This document shows positions 1-8,511 of a stretch of DNA of 12,465 nt, piece after piece; within the stretch, counting starts at the first letter, position 1; every line of letters starts with the position of its first letter. Source of the DNA: Coprinopsis marcescibilis (Eukaryota > Basidiomycota > Agaricomycetes > Agaricales > Psathyrellaceae); assembly GCA_004369085.1 (NCBI GenBank), contig ML210597.1, positions 1 to 12,465 of the forward strand, written 5' to 3'. Both the position numbers and the translations under genes were made by a program. The notes below the pieces were generated by a model, which saw only the letters and a program-made list of their open reading frames with translations, was not told the DNA's origin and made no database searches.

Positions 1-655
1 AACCCCTAGCACTTGAGAGCGGAAATTGAAAAGAAATGATGAGATTGTGATTCAACTTCAATCAAGGCGTATCAAGGTTTGATGGCGACCCGCCTCGCTT
101 CACTTCGCCTTGCCTTGTGGCAACACTACCTGGGGCAAAGCAAGTGGTGATTCAACGCGAGCGGAGTTGCGTTCGGCTGAGTGTGACAGGCGTGACCGAG
201 GCGTGACATTTTTATAAAGACTATGGATTTTCGAGTTGCACTCACCGGAATCCTTCCGTTCGTAGTATTCACTTCTCTTTCCCCAAAATAATTACATAGA
301 CCTTGAGATAAGATGATTTTCTACCAACCCTGAACATCTTATAGGATCATTTGCCCGGGAACATATGTAAATCCGAGGATTATTGAAAAACTTATAAACT
401 CTAGGGGAGCAATAGTAGAGTACATATGAACTCCGGACCGCGGCTCGGGAACGGCACGGTGCAATAGAAACAAAAAGGGTTCGAAGATAAAAGAGCTTCG
501 ATGGGTTAGGCGATCCCAAAACGAAACGACAATTGGTTTGTCGCCCATGGCTACACTAGGTAGCTAGGATACAGGCCAGAATATGCTGTTACCTCGACCA
601 TACCCCTCAAGTCATTGCAGTTCCCCGCGCAACCGACGAATGTGCGTGAACAAGG
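1..655. other. Intergenic region, no gene recognised
   Basis: I see no convincing coding region here. Open frames on the minus strand between 292 and 548 have no recognisable domain and overlap one another. Small repeats are present: the decamer GTGATTCAAC occurs near 47 and again near 147, and GGCGTGAC occurs twice close together around 189-208. An AT-rich TTTATAAAG lies near 212-220 but is only a few bases before a 22-codon frame, too close to act as its TATA box. The segment just before 656 is the likely upstream promoter of the pheromone gene. Confidence 0.5.
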
Positions 656-663
656 TATAAAAG
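656..663 (+). promoter_or_regulatory. TATA box of the pheromone precursor gene
   Basis: The octamer TATAAAAG is a perfect TATA consensus 124 bp upstream of the chosen ATG at 780. With initiation about 30 nt downstream, the leader would be roughly 90 nt, C/T/A-rich and free of G-rich structure. An in-frame ATG at 669-671 lies only 6 bp past the TATA box, so it is probably upstream of transcription start. This favours the ATG at 780. Confidence 0.65.
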
Positions 664-683
664 CCACAATGGCCCAAGTATAT

Positions 684-713
684 CCACCCCATTCAATTCC
701 ACCCCATTCAATT
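684..713 (+). repeat. Two tandem copies of a 15-bp unit in the pheromone gene leader
   Basis: The unit CCACCCCATTCAATT is repeated perfectly at 684-698 and 699-713, between the TATA box and the pheromone ATG. It lies where the transcription start or early 5' UTR is expected. The 15-bp period keeps the upstream frame open, which makes the surrounding open frame look longer than the likely gene. Confidence 0.8.
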
Positions 714-779
714 CCTTCCATCATTCTACACAAAGCTAACAAGAAAACCACCCACAACTTCTCAACCACAACAATTACT

Positions 780-884
780 ATGGACTCTTTCGCAATTATC
801 CCAACAGTGGTTACCGACATCCCTGCGGACGAGGAGAGGCAAGGGCCGTCATCTGCACCCTGGGTGTTCTGCACAATCGCTTAG
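780..884 (+). CDS. CaaX-type mating pheromone precursor (fungal lipopeptide pheromone)
   Basis: A 34-residue precursor of a farnesylated peptide pheromone, the ligand class sensed by STE3-type G-protein-coupled receptors in basidiomycete mating. The sequence shows three class hallmarks: an M-D-S-F start typical of Agaricomycete precursors, an acidic pro-region with a charged E-E-R motif (residues 18-20) where N-terminal processing is expected, and a terminal C-T-I-A CaaX box (C31) immediately before TAG. By analogy the mature peptide would be about 11-13 residues starting near R20/Q21 and ending in farnesylated, carboxymethylated C31; this is inferred. The gene is intronless, with a TATA box at 656. 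The frame is open further upstream to 615, but the ATG at 780 fits the family start and length. No receptor gene lies in this window. It could belong to a mating-type B locus or be a non-mating pheromone-like gene. Confidence 0.87.
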   Translation: MDSFAIIPTVVTDIPADEERQGPSSAPWVFCTIA

Positions 885-1507
885 TCGACTGGGATAGTGC
901 CGCACATCCAAAAGCTATCCACTGCATCTGCGAGGTTGTTGTAGATTTACACCTCGGCGTTTACCTGCCATGACGACCATCATGGACACCAATCATTCGC
1001 ATTCAGCTTCCACACATACTATCCCATAATCGTTCATCGTATTAGATTCATACAGCACAAGCACATTCATTTCATCTTCCATGTCCCTTCTAATCTGTTT
1101 CGTATGGCCACCACGGACCTTGCATTGATAGTTCCCCATCACTTAACCGGACTTCTTCAAATCGTTATCCATGTATGATTAGCATTATAATTCTTTAGAT
1201 GACCTGTAATGTTTTAACGCTAATGTACCGTTATGACTGACTCGTTTTTGCAACAAGAGATGCAACAAGAACACAGTGGAAATGCGCACACGGTGGTGCG
1301 ATTGTGTCAGATAATAGATTATCAAAATATTCTACATAAGGTGCTACAGTAAGGTGCTATGCTACAAAGGTATGTACGATGAAGGTCGAATGGTTATGGT
1401 AAAAGCAAGGAATGAAGGACGAATGGTGGTTTGCAAAACGAGAGCGAATGGTTGCGTATGTCATTTAATCCGTGAGGAAGGCATAGCAGAAAAGCGAGAT
1501 CTTGTGT
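885..1507. other. Intergenic region between convergent genes
   Basis: This 620-bp stretch lies between the 3' end of the pheromone gene (+) and the 3' end of the first membrane-protein gene (-). It should hold both 3' UTRs. I looked for a second small CaaX-terminated frame on either strand and found none. No repeat or RNA gene was recognised. Confidence 0.5.
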
Positions 1508-3214
1508 CTATGACGAGGATGAAATAAATGTAGAATGCTTCAAGGGTCGTGAAAAATTCGTGATGGCAGAAGGTGGGACAGTGGGCGGGCGATACGGCAA
1601 CTTCCCTGATGGGCTCGGGGGGTAAGGATTTTGAGGAGAGTTTGGGTCGTCAGAAGGGACTGATTCCTCGTACGACGGGGGGAGCACGGCTGAGTCCCGT
1701 CTCTCACCCAGCTGACCTTTAAGCCGCTGAGTTTCTTCAGAAAGCATCGTGACCACTCGGTAGAGTTCGTCGATTTGATGAGTGGTATGCATGGGACGGT
1801 GTCGTTCGCTGGGATGCTGGAAGCCTTCTAGTGGAAGAAGAGGCGCAGGTTTTTCGGGGGATGCTCGAGGTGTTGTGGGCTCTAACCACTCTGAATCCGG
1901 TATTTCGAAGGGAGTGGGCGTCAGATTTGGTCTCGTGGAGCGGCTGATTGGAGCAGAGGCGAACGCGTTCGGGGGAGCTCTTCTGGGCATCGGCAACTGG
2001 GCGAACGATCCCAACTCGACGCTCATGCTTACGTCGGTTGCTGAAGAAAGGCCAAGGATAAGTATCTCAAGCACTAAGAGAAATTTTGAAACATACATCG
2101 GGGTTTTCTGATCCTCCGGTTTCGCCGCCACCGCTTAAAAAAGAAGACGAAGCAGACGAGGAGCAGGAACAGGGATGCAACAACGGCGCCGACAACGGCC
2201 TGAAGTTTGACACTAAGTGGATTGGGCGGGAGAAGATTGGGCTTGTATTTGGCGTTCGCGAAGTTAGGTTCGTACATGCAATAGTCCAAGGCAAAGTCTT
2301 GGCCATCTTCAAGCAGAACCACCTCAAGATTGTGAACTGCAACACCTGGCAGGTCCCGTCGCGAGTAGAGAGGGAAGTTAGGCATGGTTTCGTCAGAACC
2401 GTTCGCTGCTGAAATCGTGGGGAAGATAATTGTTTCTGGAACGCCGTTGTCGAGGGTAAAGTTCACAGACATTGGTCTTCCCAGCTGCAGTTGACCAAAG
2501 AGCTCTATCGAGGAACCTGAACTCAGAATGGATATCAGTGTTGGCTCGAGTTCTCAAGTCAGAGTCAAGGCCCACTGACCTGCAAAGCTAATGGCAATCT
2601 TATTCCCCCTTGTAGAGCCTACGTGTACTGAGTCTTCGTACGGAACAGGGACCTGCCGACTGTTAACAGAAGGCTTAATCTTGGGTACGGCCCATGGGCC
2701 GGTATATACAATCTCGGGCGAAAGATTATCGACCAGAACCGACCTAGGTCGGATAGTATCCTCGGGTCCGGGCGTTATGGTAGCGTAGTCGACGGCAAAG
2801 CCTGACAGTAGCTGCATAAAACGAATGGTATGCTCCCCGTCGGATAAAATTGGACTCTGGTACCAGGCTCGATGGGGGCTGATGAAAGCGTTGACGGATA
2901 CTGTGGAGGGTGCGTCATTGTCGATTTGCACCATATAGTTACTCGTTCCTTCAGGAACGCTTCCAGTAAGAATGGCTACAGTCCCTAGACTCTATTATAA
3001 GCTCGAATATCGCGGGCGATGTATTGCTGGGCACACCTTGGAATGTTACTGAGAACTCTCCTGTTCTCGTGTCCGATGCATGTACAGTTCTCGTACCACC
3101 CGCCCATTTTGAATCACTCTCGACCACCCAGTCACTTGTCCCAGACGTGAAGTCAAAAGCCACATCGCTGTCGTCGTAGAATACTATGACATCCTGGTTT
3201 TCTGTCATAGCCAA
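1508..3214 (-). CDS. Single-pass membrane protein with tandem beta-rich ectodomain and cytoplasmic PPxY tail (paralog 1)
   Basis: Four exons, 3214-3037, 2984-2580, 2516-2097 and 2040-1508, join in frame to 511 residues through GT-AG introns of 52, 63 and 56 nt, all phase 1. The ATG at 3214 gives an N-terminus matching its paralog; no cleavable signal peptide is evident. Residues about 8-130 and 143-275 look like two related modules, each with an F-x-G then S/T core and a late D-Y motif, suggesting a galactose-binding-like beta sandwich (inferred). One hydrophobic helix at about 299-321 is followed by a very basic stretch (K-R-W-R-R-N-R-R). The Pro/Ser-rich tail holds a short heptad-like segment (about 426-448, E-T-Q-R-L-K-G-Q-L) and a P-P-S-Y motif at 455-458. 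Such proteins are abundant in Agaricomycetes and of unknown function; a surface sensor or adhesin is a guess. It is followed upstream by a same-strand paralog. Confidence 0.85.
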
Positions 3215-3226
3215 GGATCACGCATT

Positions 3227-3252
3227 AAAAGAGAGAAGAAAAGAGGGGGAGG
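3227..3252 (-). promoter_or_regulatory. Pyrimidine-rich core promoter tract of paralog 1
   Basis: The plus strand is an unbroken 26-nt purine run, so the coding strand of the downstream gene carries a pure C/T tract 13-38 nt before its ATG at 3214. CT-rich tracts just ahead of the start are typical of fungal transcription start regions. No clear TATA box is seen. An alternative is the pyrimidine tract of an intron ending near 3198, but the paralog has no matching upstream exon. Confidence 0.45.
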
Positions 3253-4162
3253 CGGTGACGACCAAGCCCCACCCTAGCACCGAGGTTATGTTTGAGTTTC
3301 CATCCTTGTTTTCCAAAGTCAGAACTCCAGCCATCACAAACGAATGGTCTGCTGGGGCGAGCGGCGTTGAAGAGAGACCCGTGATGGAAGAGTACAAGGA
3401 CTGCGTGTCATAATCAGGGCTCCCAAAGATCTGCCGCATCAACTTTACGACATTTCCTTCCCGCCTTCGCTGAAGTTCAAACGGTAATAGTACCAGATTA
3501 CACAACTTGGAGAGCCTGAAATGGCTGCTTCGAAAGTGCGTAAACCTGTCACTTACTGTCCCACTTATCTACCTGCGATTTCCTTTTCAGCTCGCTGAGC
3601 AGGCCTTGCCTGGCCTTGCTCAAGAGTCGTGAGGACCGTCGTTGCTATGGTGCCGTGCTACTAAATGCCAATTTGGGAACAAGACAATTCAAGCTTGAAA
3701 GAGTCTTGCAGTACCCACAATGAAATCGATCATATCAATACCACAACAATACAAGAAATACCAAGGAATTACATACCACAAACTTAGCATGTGGCCTGTC
3801 TGGGATCAGACAATGGATGCGCGAAAGTTGATGCTTGAATTGAATTCGATGAGAATGCGGCGAGAAAGATAAATGAGGTAAATGTCGGAACGATGTCTAC
3901 AGAATTGGAATCTATGATACAGAGAGGTTGCAGCCTTGAGTATGGCGGCAGTATGTAGATGCTTGAGTATACCTGATAGTGCTACAATGTGTAGTTGGTC
4001 ATTAAATGTAGAAGATGTGATGGATGTCTGAAATAGTAATGAGCATGAGGGGTCGTGATTAGTGAAGAGCGCCTTGCGGTAAAGACGAAATTAAGGAGTG
4101 TGGGCTGGTGGGGTGCTGTGGGGGGCAACGTGCAGTATGCATCATTGGCGATACTGGATATT
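3253..4162. other. Spacer between the tandem paralogs
   Basis: This region holds the promoter side of paralog 1 and the 3' flank of paralog 2, both minus strand. A 95-codon minus-strand frame (3218-3505) ends just before paralog 1. It has no recognisable domain and no counterpart ahead of paralog 2, so I do not annotate it as a gene. Nothing else was recognised. Confidence 0.5.
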
Positions 4163-5789
4163 CTAAAAATGTTTGGAAGGCCGCGGTCCTGATATTGGAG
4201 GCGCAACCGGCGACGATGACGTTGGAAGAAAATGATCCTCGTAGGGTGGTGGCTGGGCATCTTCGCTCCTCTCACCAAGCTGGCCTCTGAGTCGTTGCGT
4301 CTCTTGTGACAACATTTGGACCGCCCTGTAAAGCTCGCCGAACTCCTGTGTCGTGCGCCTTGCGGTGATCTGGCTATCCTGCAGTTGTTGCTTCCCCTGA
4401 TCCTTCACTATCGAGGTTTGCGGTACGGGCGTCGATGTGTTCCATTCTGAGGGAGACGATTCGAAAGGAGTAGGGTGGACGTTTTGTGGGACTGATCGCG
4501 CTGGCGGGGGTTTCGCTATCGGAGCCATACCAAAGGCTTCCACACCTCTGGATATGCTTGGGGCAGCATCGAGACTGAGCAATAGCGTGGCTAGTGATAT
4601 TCAGTTGTTTAGCCACGACGCAGAATAACACATGTACAGCAATGGACGTACAATTGGGCCTGACCATCTTTCTCCCTCTCCGCTTGACGAAAAAGACGAC
4701 ACAAAAAAGGGAAAAGAAGAACACAGCCATCCCGCCCAAAGCACCTCCGATAATGGCCCCCGCAGGTACCATGTAGGGAGGTGGGCTGCAGAAACTCTTC
4801 TGGGGAGTCGCCCTTCTGGGGTCGGCGAAACTTGCTGTGTAGAGGATGTAGTCGAGCGAGAGAACCTCGTCATTGGATTCAATGAGAGTAATTCTTAGAT
4901 CGTGGAGACCATCCGACAACCCCTGTCGAGCGTAGAGAGGGAAGTTAAGCCTCTTTTCTGAGATGTTATTGTATGACTCCGGAGAGAACACTGCAGTCTC
5001 TGAGATAGTGCAGTCAAGGGTGAAGTTGACGGTAAGAGGTCTCGAGATGGAGACTTGACCGAAAAGTGATACCGAAGAACCTTCAGAATTGATTGTTCGT
5101 GAGCAGGATGAAAGAAGTATGAGAGATCTAACGCACCGAAGAAGTTTATGACTGCAATGTCCCCGTTGGTCGAGGTTTGGTGCATCGTATCAAGATACGG
5201 TAAGCCCGTCTGTTGACCTTCAGAAGCGGAGACCTTTTTGGGAGCAAATTGGCCCCATGTCCCTTCATACGAGACGACATCGTTGCTGAGGTTGTCGACA
5301 ATGACTGTCTTGCCGAGGATGTTGTCCTCTTGCGACGGAATTACGACCGCAAAGTCAATTGCGGAGCCGACTGGTAGATTCCGAGCATAAATTGTATGGT
5401 TACCAGCAGATAGGTTTGGTGTTCGGTAAAGTTCTTGGTAGGGTCCAGCGCGGAAGCGGTGCGCTGAAGGCGTTCCATCGTCCACTTGGACGACGACATG
5501 CCGGGAGTCGTTCCCAATGGGGAGACTTCCGGTGAATGAAACGCTAGTACCTACTCCGTAACATGCTCAGAATACAGACATCAGCAATGCAATGGGCTCG
5601 CTCACCTTCAAAAGTAAAGGCAAAGTCGCCAGTCACCTCTCCAGAACTCCCGTCAGGACGAAACACCATGCTCCTGCCGCCCGCCCATTTAGAGTCCTGT
5701 TCAACGACCCAATCTACCGATGTACCTGTCGTAAAGTTGAAGCCAGGAGCACTGTCGTCGTGGAAAATAGATACACTCCGGCTTGCCAT
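4163..5789 (-). CDS. Single-pass membrane protein with tandem beta-rich ectodomain and cytoplasmic PPxY tail (paralog 2)
   Basis: Exons 5789-5606, 5550-5137, 5080-4652 and 4590-4163 join in frame to 484 residues; the introns are 55, 56 and 61 nt and all phase 1, as in paralog 1. The ATG at 5789 aligns with the paralog start; another in-frame ATG lies at 5819. The first module opens D-W-V-V-E-x-D-S-K-W-A-G-G, a signature shared with paralog 1. The second module (about 145-280) has N-F-F-G then S-S-V-S-L-F-G, again like paralog 1. A transmembrane helix spans about 303-331, followed by K-R-R-G-R-K. The tail keeps the coiled segment (E-T-Q-R-L-R-G-Q-L-G-E-R, about 438-449) and a P-P-P-Y motif at 456-459, while the linker between them and the membrane is divergent. 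The last acceptor (CACTAG, ending at 4591) was chosen because it restores the frame. Function is unknown. Confidence 0.85.
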
Positions 5790-5846
5790 CCTAGGGGATG
5801 ATGGAAACTGGTGGTACACAAACAGGAAATTGATAGTCGGTAGCGG

Positions 5847-5857
5847 GTCTTATTTAT
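5847..5857 (-). promoter_or_regulatory. Possible TATA-like element of paralog 2
   Basis: The minus strand reads CATAAATAAGA about 60 bp upstream of the ATG at 5789, a reasonable position for a TATA-like element. It abuts the left end of the inverted-repeat element at 5862, so the insertion lies right at the core promoter and may have displaced older upstream sequence. Confidence 0.4.
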
Positions 5858-5861
5858 GATA

Positions 5862-6131
5862 CTCGTGGTCCGCAAAAGTGATGGCTAGCCGAATATTTCC
5901 CACGTGTTTTTGAGCATGTCCCTTGCAGCGAAATCAAGTTCTCTTGCGACCCATTGCATATTACCACTTCAAATTAATGGAGTACTATGCTGAGTGCAAG
6001 AAGAGTTTATGGTAGCCATTTGAGAGAAAACTGTAGTGATTGTGTGGAATAACATCCAGTACAAAATGAACTACCACCGTGAACGCGTCTGGTCGCTTAT
6101 GTAACTAGCCATCACTTTTGCGGACCACGAG
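5862..6131. mobile_element. MITE-like element with perfect terminal inverted repeats, probably Tc1/mariner type
   Basis: The segment 5859-5888 is the exact reverse complement of 6105-6134, a 30-bp perfect inverted repeat. Trimmed to the probable element, the ends are 27-bp TIRs beginning CTCGTGGTCCGC, with a TA dinucleotide directly outside each end (5860-5861 and 6132-6133), the target-site duplication made by Tc1/mariner transposases. The TIR core GGTC..AAAAGT resembles Tc1-like termini known to me. The element is 270 bp with a 216-bp interior, too short for a transposase, so it would be non-autonomous. A short minus-strand open segment (about 23 codons) ends with a stop inside the left TIR and might be residual transposase coding, but I cannot identify it. 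Perfect TIR identity suggests recent insertion or strong hairpin constraint. Confidence 0.72.
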
Positions 6132-6596
6132 TATACATACTCCAGCCCGCGGCCATTGTTACCGCATAACCAGGGGTGTAAGATGGATGCATGTCGATGA
6201 TAAGGTCGAGTACAAGGAGGAGGTAGGTGACCTTGACCCAATGCGTATCCATCAATGCCTAAACACCGCACCGGAGTTAGTGCGCTTTGACCCGCAGTCA
6301 GAATCTCATCACCGAGATTGGACAATTTGAATCAATTCAATTGATTCTTTCAACTTCCAACCTTCATCTTAGAGTCCAACGCAGTCAGTTACAAGCCAAA
6401 TAAAAACTTCAAGAAGGGGGGACTGGTATCTCTGTGTTCTTTTCTCGATATACAGGTTCCCAGCACGGTTTCCCAGGAATCTCGATCTTCTACTAGTACC
6501 CCTGGTGAATTCGTCTTGTGAGTACGCCAAGGCACGCGCTGGTTTGGGAACAAGGCTGTCGCAATTACCTCAAGTCCAGCGCTCATTGCTACTTCA

Positions 6597-6616
6597 ACAC
6601 ACACACATACACACAC
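6597..6616. repeat. AC dinucleotide microsatellite
   Basis: About ten AC units interrupted once by AT. It is an ordinary short tandem repeat in the gene-poor region and explains a run of alternating Cys-Val in the minus-strand translation here, which argues that the overlapping frame is not a real protein. Confidence 0.85.
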
Positions 6617-6888
6617 TTTCATGTGGAACACAACTTGCATTACGCATAGGAGATTATCAAATTTGCTCGGACGAGGACCGACGATGCGACTCAATGTATA
6701 GTCCAAGTCGAATCGGTTGGCGTGTGTTGGCCTATGTTTGGGGATGAATGCCTTGGCTTCCCTTCTTTCTGGAACAGTGCTCAGGTGGCCAATGGTAGTC
6801 CTGACATCTGAGCACCCAAGGCCAACCCTTGATCCATCACCAAAACTCGGTTGGCGTTCTCAAGAATTTTCACAGATTTTAAATATGC

Positions 6889-6936
6889 AAAGACCTTTTC
6901 AGCGTCGAAAAGCTTTTCTGCACTGAAAAGGTCTTT
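6889..6936. repeat. Nested 48-bp palindrome
   Basis: AAAGACCTTTTCAG at 6889-6902 is exactly inverted at 6923-6936, with a 20-nt centre that itself contains the 12-bp palindrome GAAAAGCTTTTC (6907-6918). The two palindromes share the motif CTTTTC/GAAAAG. It could form a cruciform or RNA hairpin, or be the footprint or terminus of a degraded element. No coding region adjoins it. Confidence 0.75.
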
Positions 6937-7896
6937 AATAATTGAAAAACTAATCTACATCTTTTATAAATAAGCAGGATACTTTAATAATGCGGTTCCA
7001 AGTCATAGTGTTTCCATTTTATATATTTGAACGCTGCCAGCTCCGTCACTCTTAGGAACAACTTAGGAAGGCAAAGTGGGTTGGCCTCCAGGCCAAGACG
7101 TCTTTTTCGAGCTTTCTCTGTCTTTAAAAAAACCCAAAAAGCTTGAAAAAGATAAATATGTTTTTGAAGATAATTAACTTTTCAAAGTCAGAAATATCTT
7201 TTCGAGCCTTTATACAACATGTGTGCATCTTTTCTAACATGGACTTTCTTTTCAAATGACAGAAATATACGGCAAGCAAGTCCCTTTTCGGTGATGTCGT
7301 ATACCGCAGCAATGTCACAATGTAGTAGAATTTACTTGGGTTGCTCACGAATGTCGCAAGTGGAATTAATGTTAAGTACCTACTCGGAGACTGCTTCACT
7401 GTGTCATTATAGCCGTCAACTCGTCTTCGCCTCCTCAAGTACGTAACAACAACGAGCTCGGTGCCCAGTGTCAGCGCAAGAGACAATGGTATTACAGTTA
7501 CATATACTAGAGTATTTCTCGTGCCTATGGCACGGGGTGTGATTTGGGAGCAGCCATGCTGAGGTTCTCAGGAATACTGACATCCTTACACAAGCTAAGT
7601 AAGTGCATTTCCTCTGTATACTAGGACTTCAAACGACTGGCGCCCGTTGTATGAAAGTAGCAAGCGGGCTTCCCTACAATCTGCAAACGGTAATCATTCG
7701 AAGACGACCTCTTCCCAGAGGCCGCAATGATGGCTGTCGATCTTACCAGAAAGTGTCAGTTCTTCGAATATCGGTTCTTCATTCGACCAATACTCGCATT
7801 CACTGAAGTGGATTGAATAGCTGAATCTCATTTCGAGGAAGGTCCGAGGTTATTTGTGTCTTCCAATTCCTGAATGTATCGCATGTGACTCAGATT

Positions 7897-8511
7897 TCAA
7901 ATGGTAGATTTGGAAATGGCTTGTAGGAAGCGAAGTAGGACGAAGGACGTTCTATCTCGCGTGGCGGCCATGCAACAACAACTTCTTAGCGACTCCAATC
8001 GCCACGAGATTCGGTCTGTACATAACCAATCCAAGCATTCTTCGCTCAGAATTTTGACCACGTTCATAAGACGTACTTCCTTTTCCTTGCTTCGGTCCTT
8101 CCATAAGCAGCTTCTATCGCCAATCGGTAGAACTACGGAGCGGGAACTGCATGTCAGGCGTTCCGATATGACACAAATCACTCCAATGACCCGTAATATC
8201 AAGGAACTGGGAACTCTTGTGTAGGACAAGACAGGCCCTTGCTGTAACCGAGCCGTGATGTATATTTCTTGGTTGCTACAAGTGGGAGGCTTCGAACATA
8301 CCGGATGAATCTCGCTTTGGTTGTATAGCCCCGTCTCCCCGAGGTTCCGCGCCGTTCCATAGGTATTTCTTGATTTCTGTCTGATTGGCCAGGATATTAA
8401 AAGGCTGTCCTCTAGCCATGGGCTATCTCGACATCCCTCCAAGTCACTCGCCATGAATTGGAAATCCTTGTTAGCTAGCGTGCTCGTCGCACCTCTTGCC
8501 AATGCACTCAT
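7897..8511 (-). other. Unassigned 204-codon open frame, probably not a gene
   Basis: This is the longest unexplained open frame in the gene-poor stretch. Its translation has no motif, signal peptide or membrane segment I recognise, and its first codons lie antisense to exon 1 and the promoter of the DUF1996 gene (8395-8553). A shorter plus-strand frame (7901-8224, 107 codons, basic, Arg/Ser-rich) overlaps it. Two more short minus-strand frames follow around 7694-7831 and 7820-7890. Together they might be remains of an old gene, or chance. I give it low weight. Confidence 0.15.
8384..8403 (+). promoter_or_regulatory. CCAAT-like and TATA-like elements of the DUF1996 gene
   Basis: ATTGG (8384-8388, an inverted CCAAT box) is followed closely by TATTAAAAG (8395-8403), about 50 bp upstream of the ATG at 8453. 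The position fits a short fungal leader. The assignment is by consensus only. Confidence 0.45.

Larger units (their letters stand above)
6135..8383. other. Gene-poor region with repeats and unassigned open frames
   Basis: No recognisable gene lies in this stretch of about 2.2 kb. It holds a near-perfect palindrome GAATCAATT/AATTGATTC at 6329-6347, an AC-repeat microsatellite near 6597-6616, a large palindrome at 6889-6936, an AT-rich stretch from about 6860 to 7260, and a degenerate direct repeat of about 20 bp (7178-7197 and 7248-7268). Several frames of 60-107 codons occur on both strands but carry no domain, signal peptide or membrane pattern I can name. The largest frame, 204 codons on the minus strand at 7897-8511, overlaps the first exon of the DUF1996 gene antisense. 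Confidence 0.5.

Noticed and set aside
466..500. Possible tRNA T-loop (GGTTCGAAG) near 478
   Set aside because: Flanking bases do not pair as a T stem and no acceptor or anticodon stem could be found on either strand.
615..779. N-terminal extension of the pheromone frame to an ATG at 615 or 669
   Set aside because: Both ATGs lie upstream of or too near the TATA box at 656-663, the extension includes a tandem repeat, and family members start with M-D-S-F as at 780.
551..874. 107-codon minus-strand frame opposite the pheromone gene
   Set aside because: It is the antisense shadow of the pheromone gene and its leader, with no recognisable domain; the plus strand has TATA, CaaX and the family start.
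3218..3505. 95-codon minus-strand frame as an upstream exon of paralog 1
   Set aside because: There is no counterpart ahead of paralog 2, no signal peptide or domain, and the gene already has a start that matches its paralog.
6389..6706. 105-codon minus-strand frame
   Set aside because: It crosses the AC microsatellite, which produces an artificial Cys-Val run, and has no recognisable feature.
7124..7486. 120-codon minus-strand frame with hydrophobic patches, considered as a STE3 receptor fragment
   Set aside because: The hydrophobic patches come from AT-rich sequence; there is no seven-helix pattern and no STE3-type motif.
7516..7535. Short hairpin CGTGCC-TAT-GGCACG as a terminator or RNA gene
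   Set aside because: A six-base-pair stem alone is expected by chance, and there is no neighbouring gene or supporting structure.
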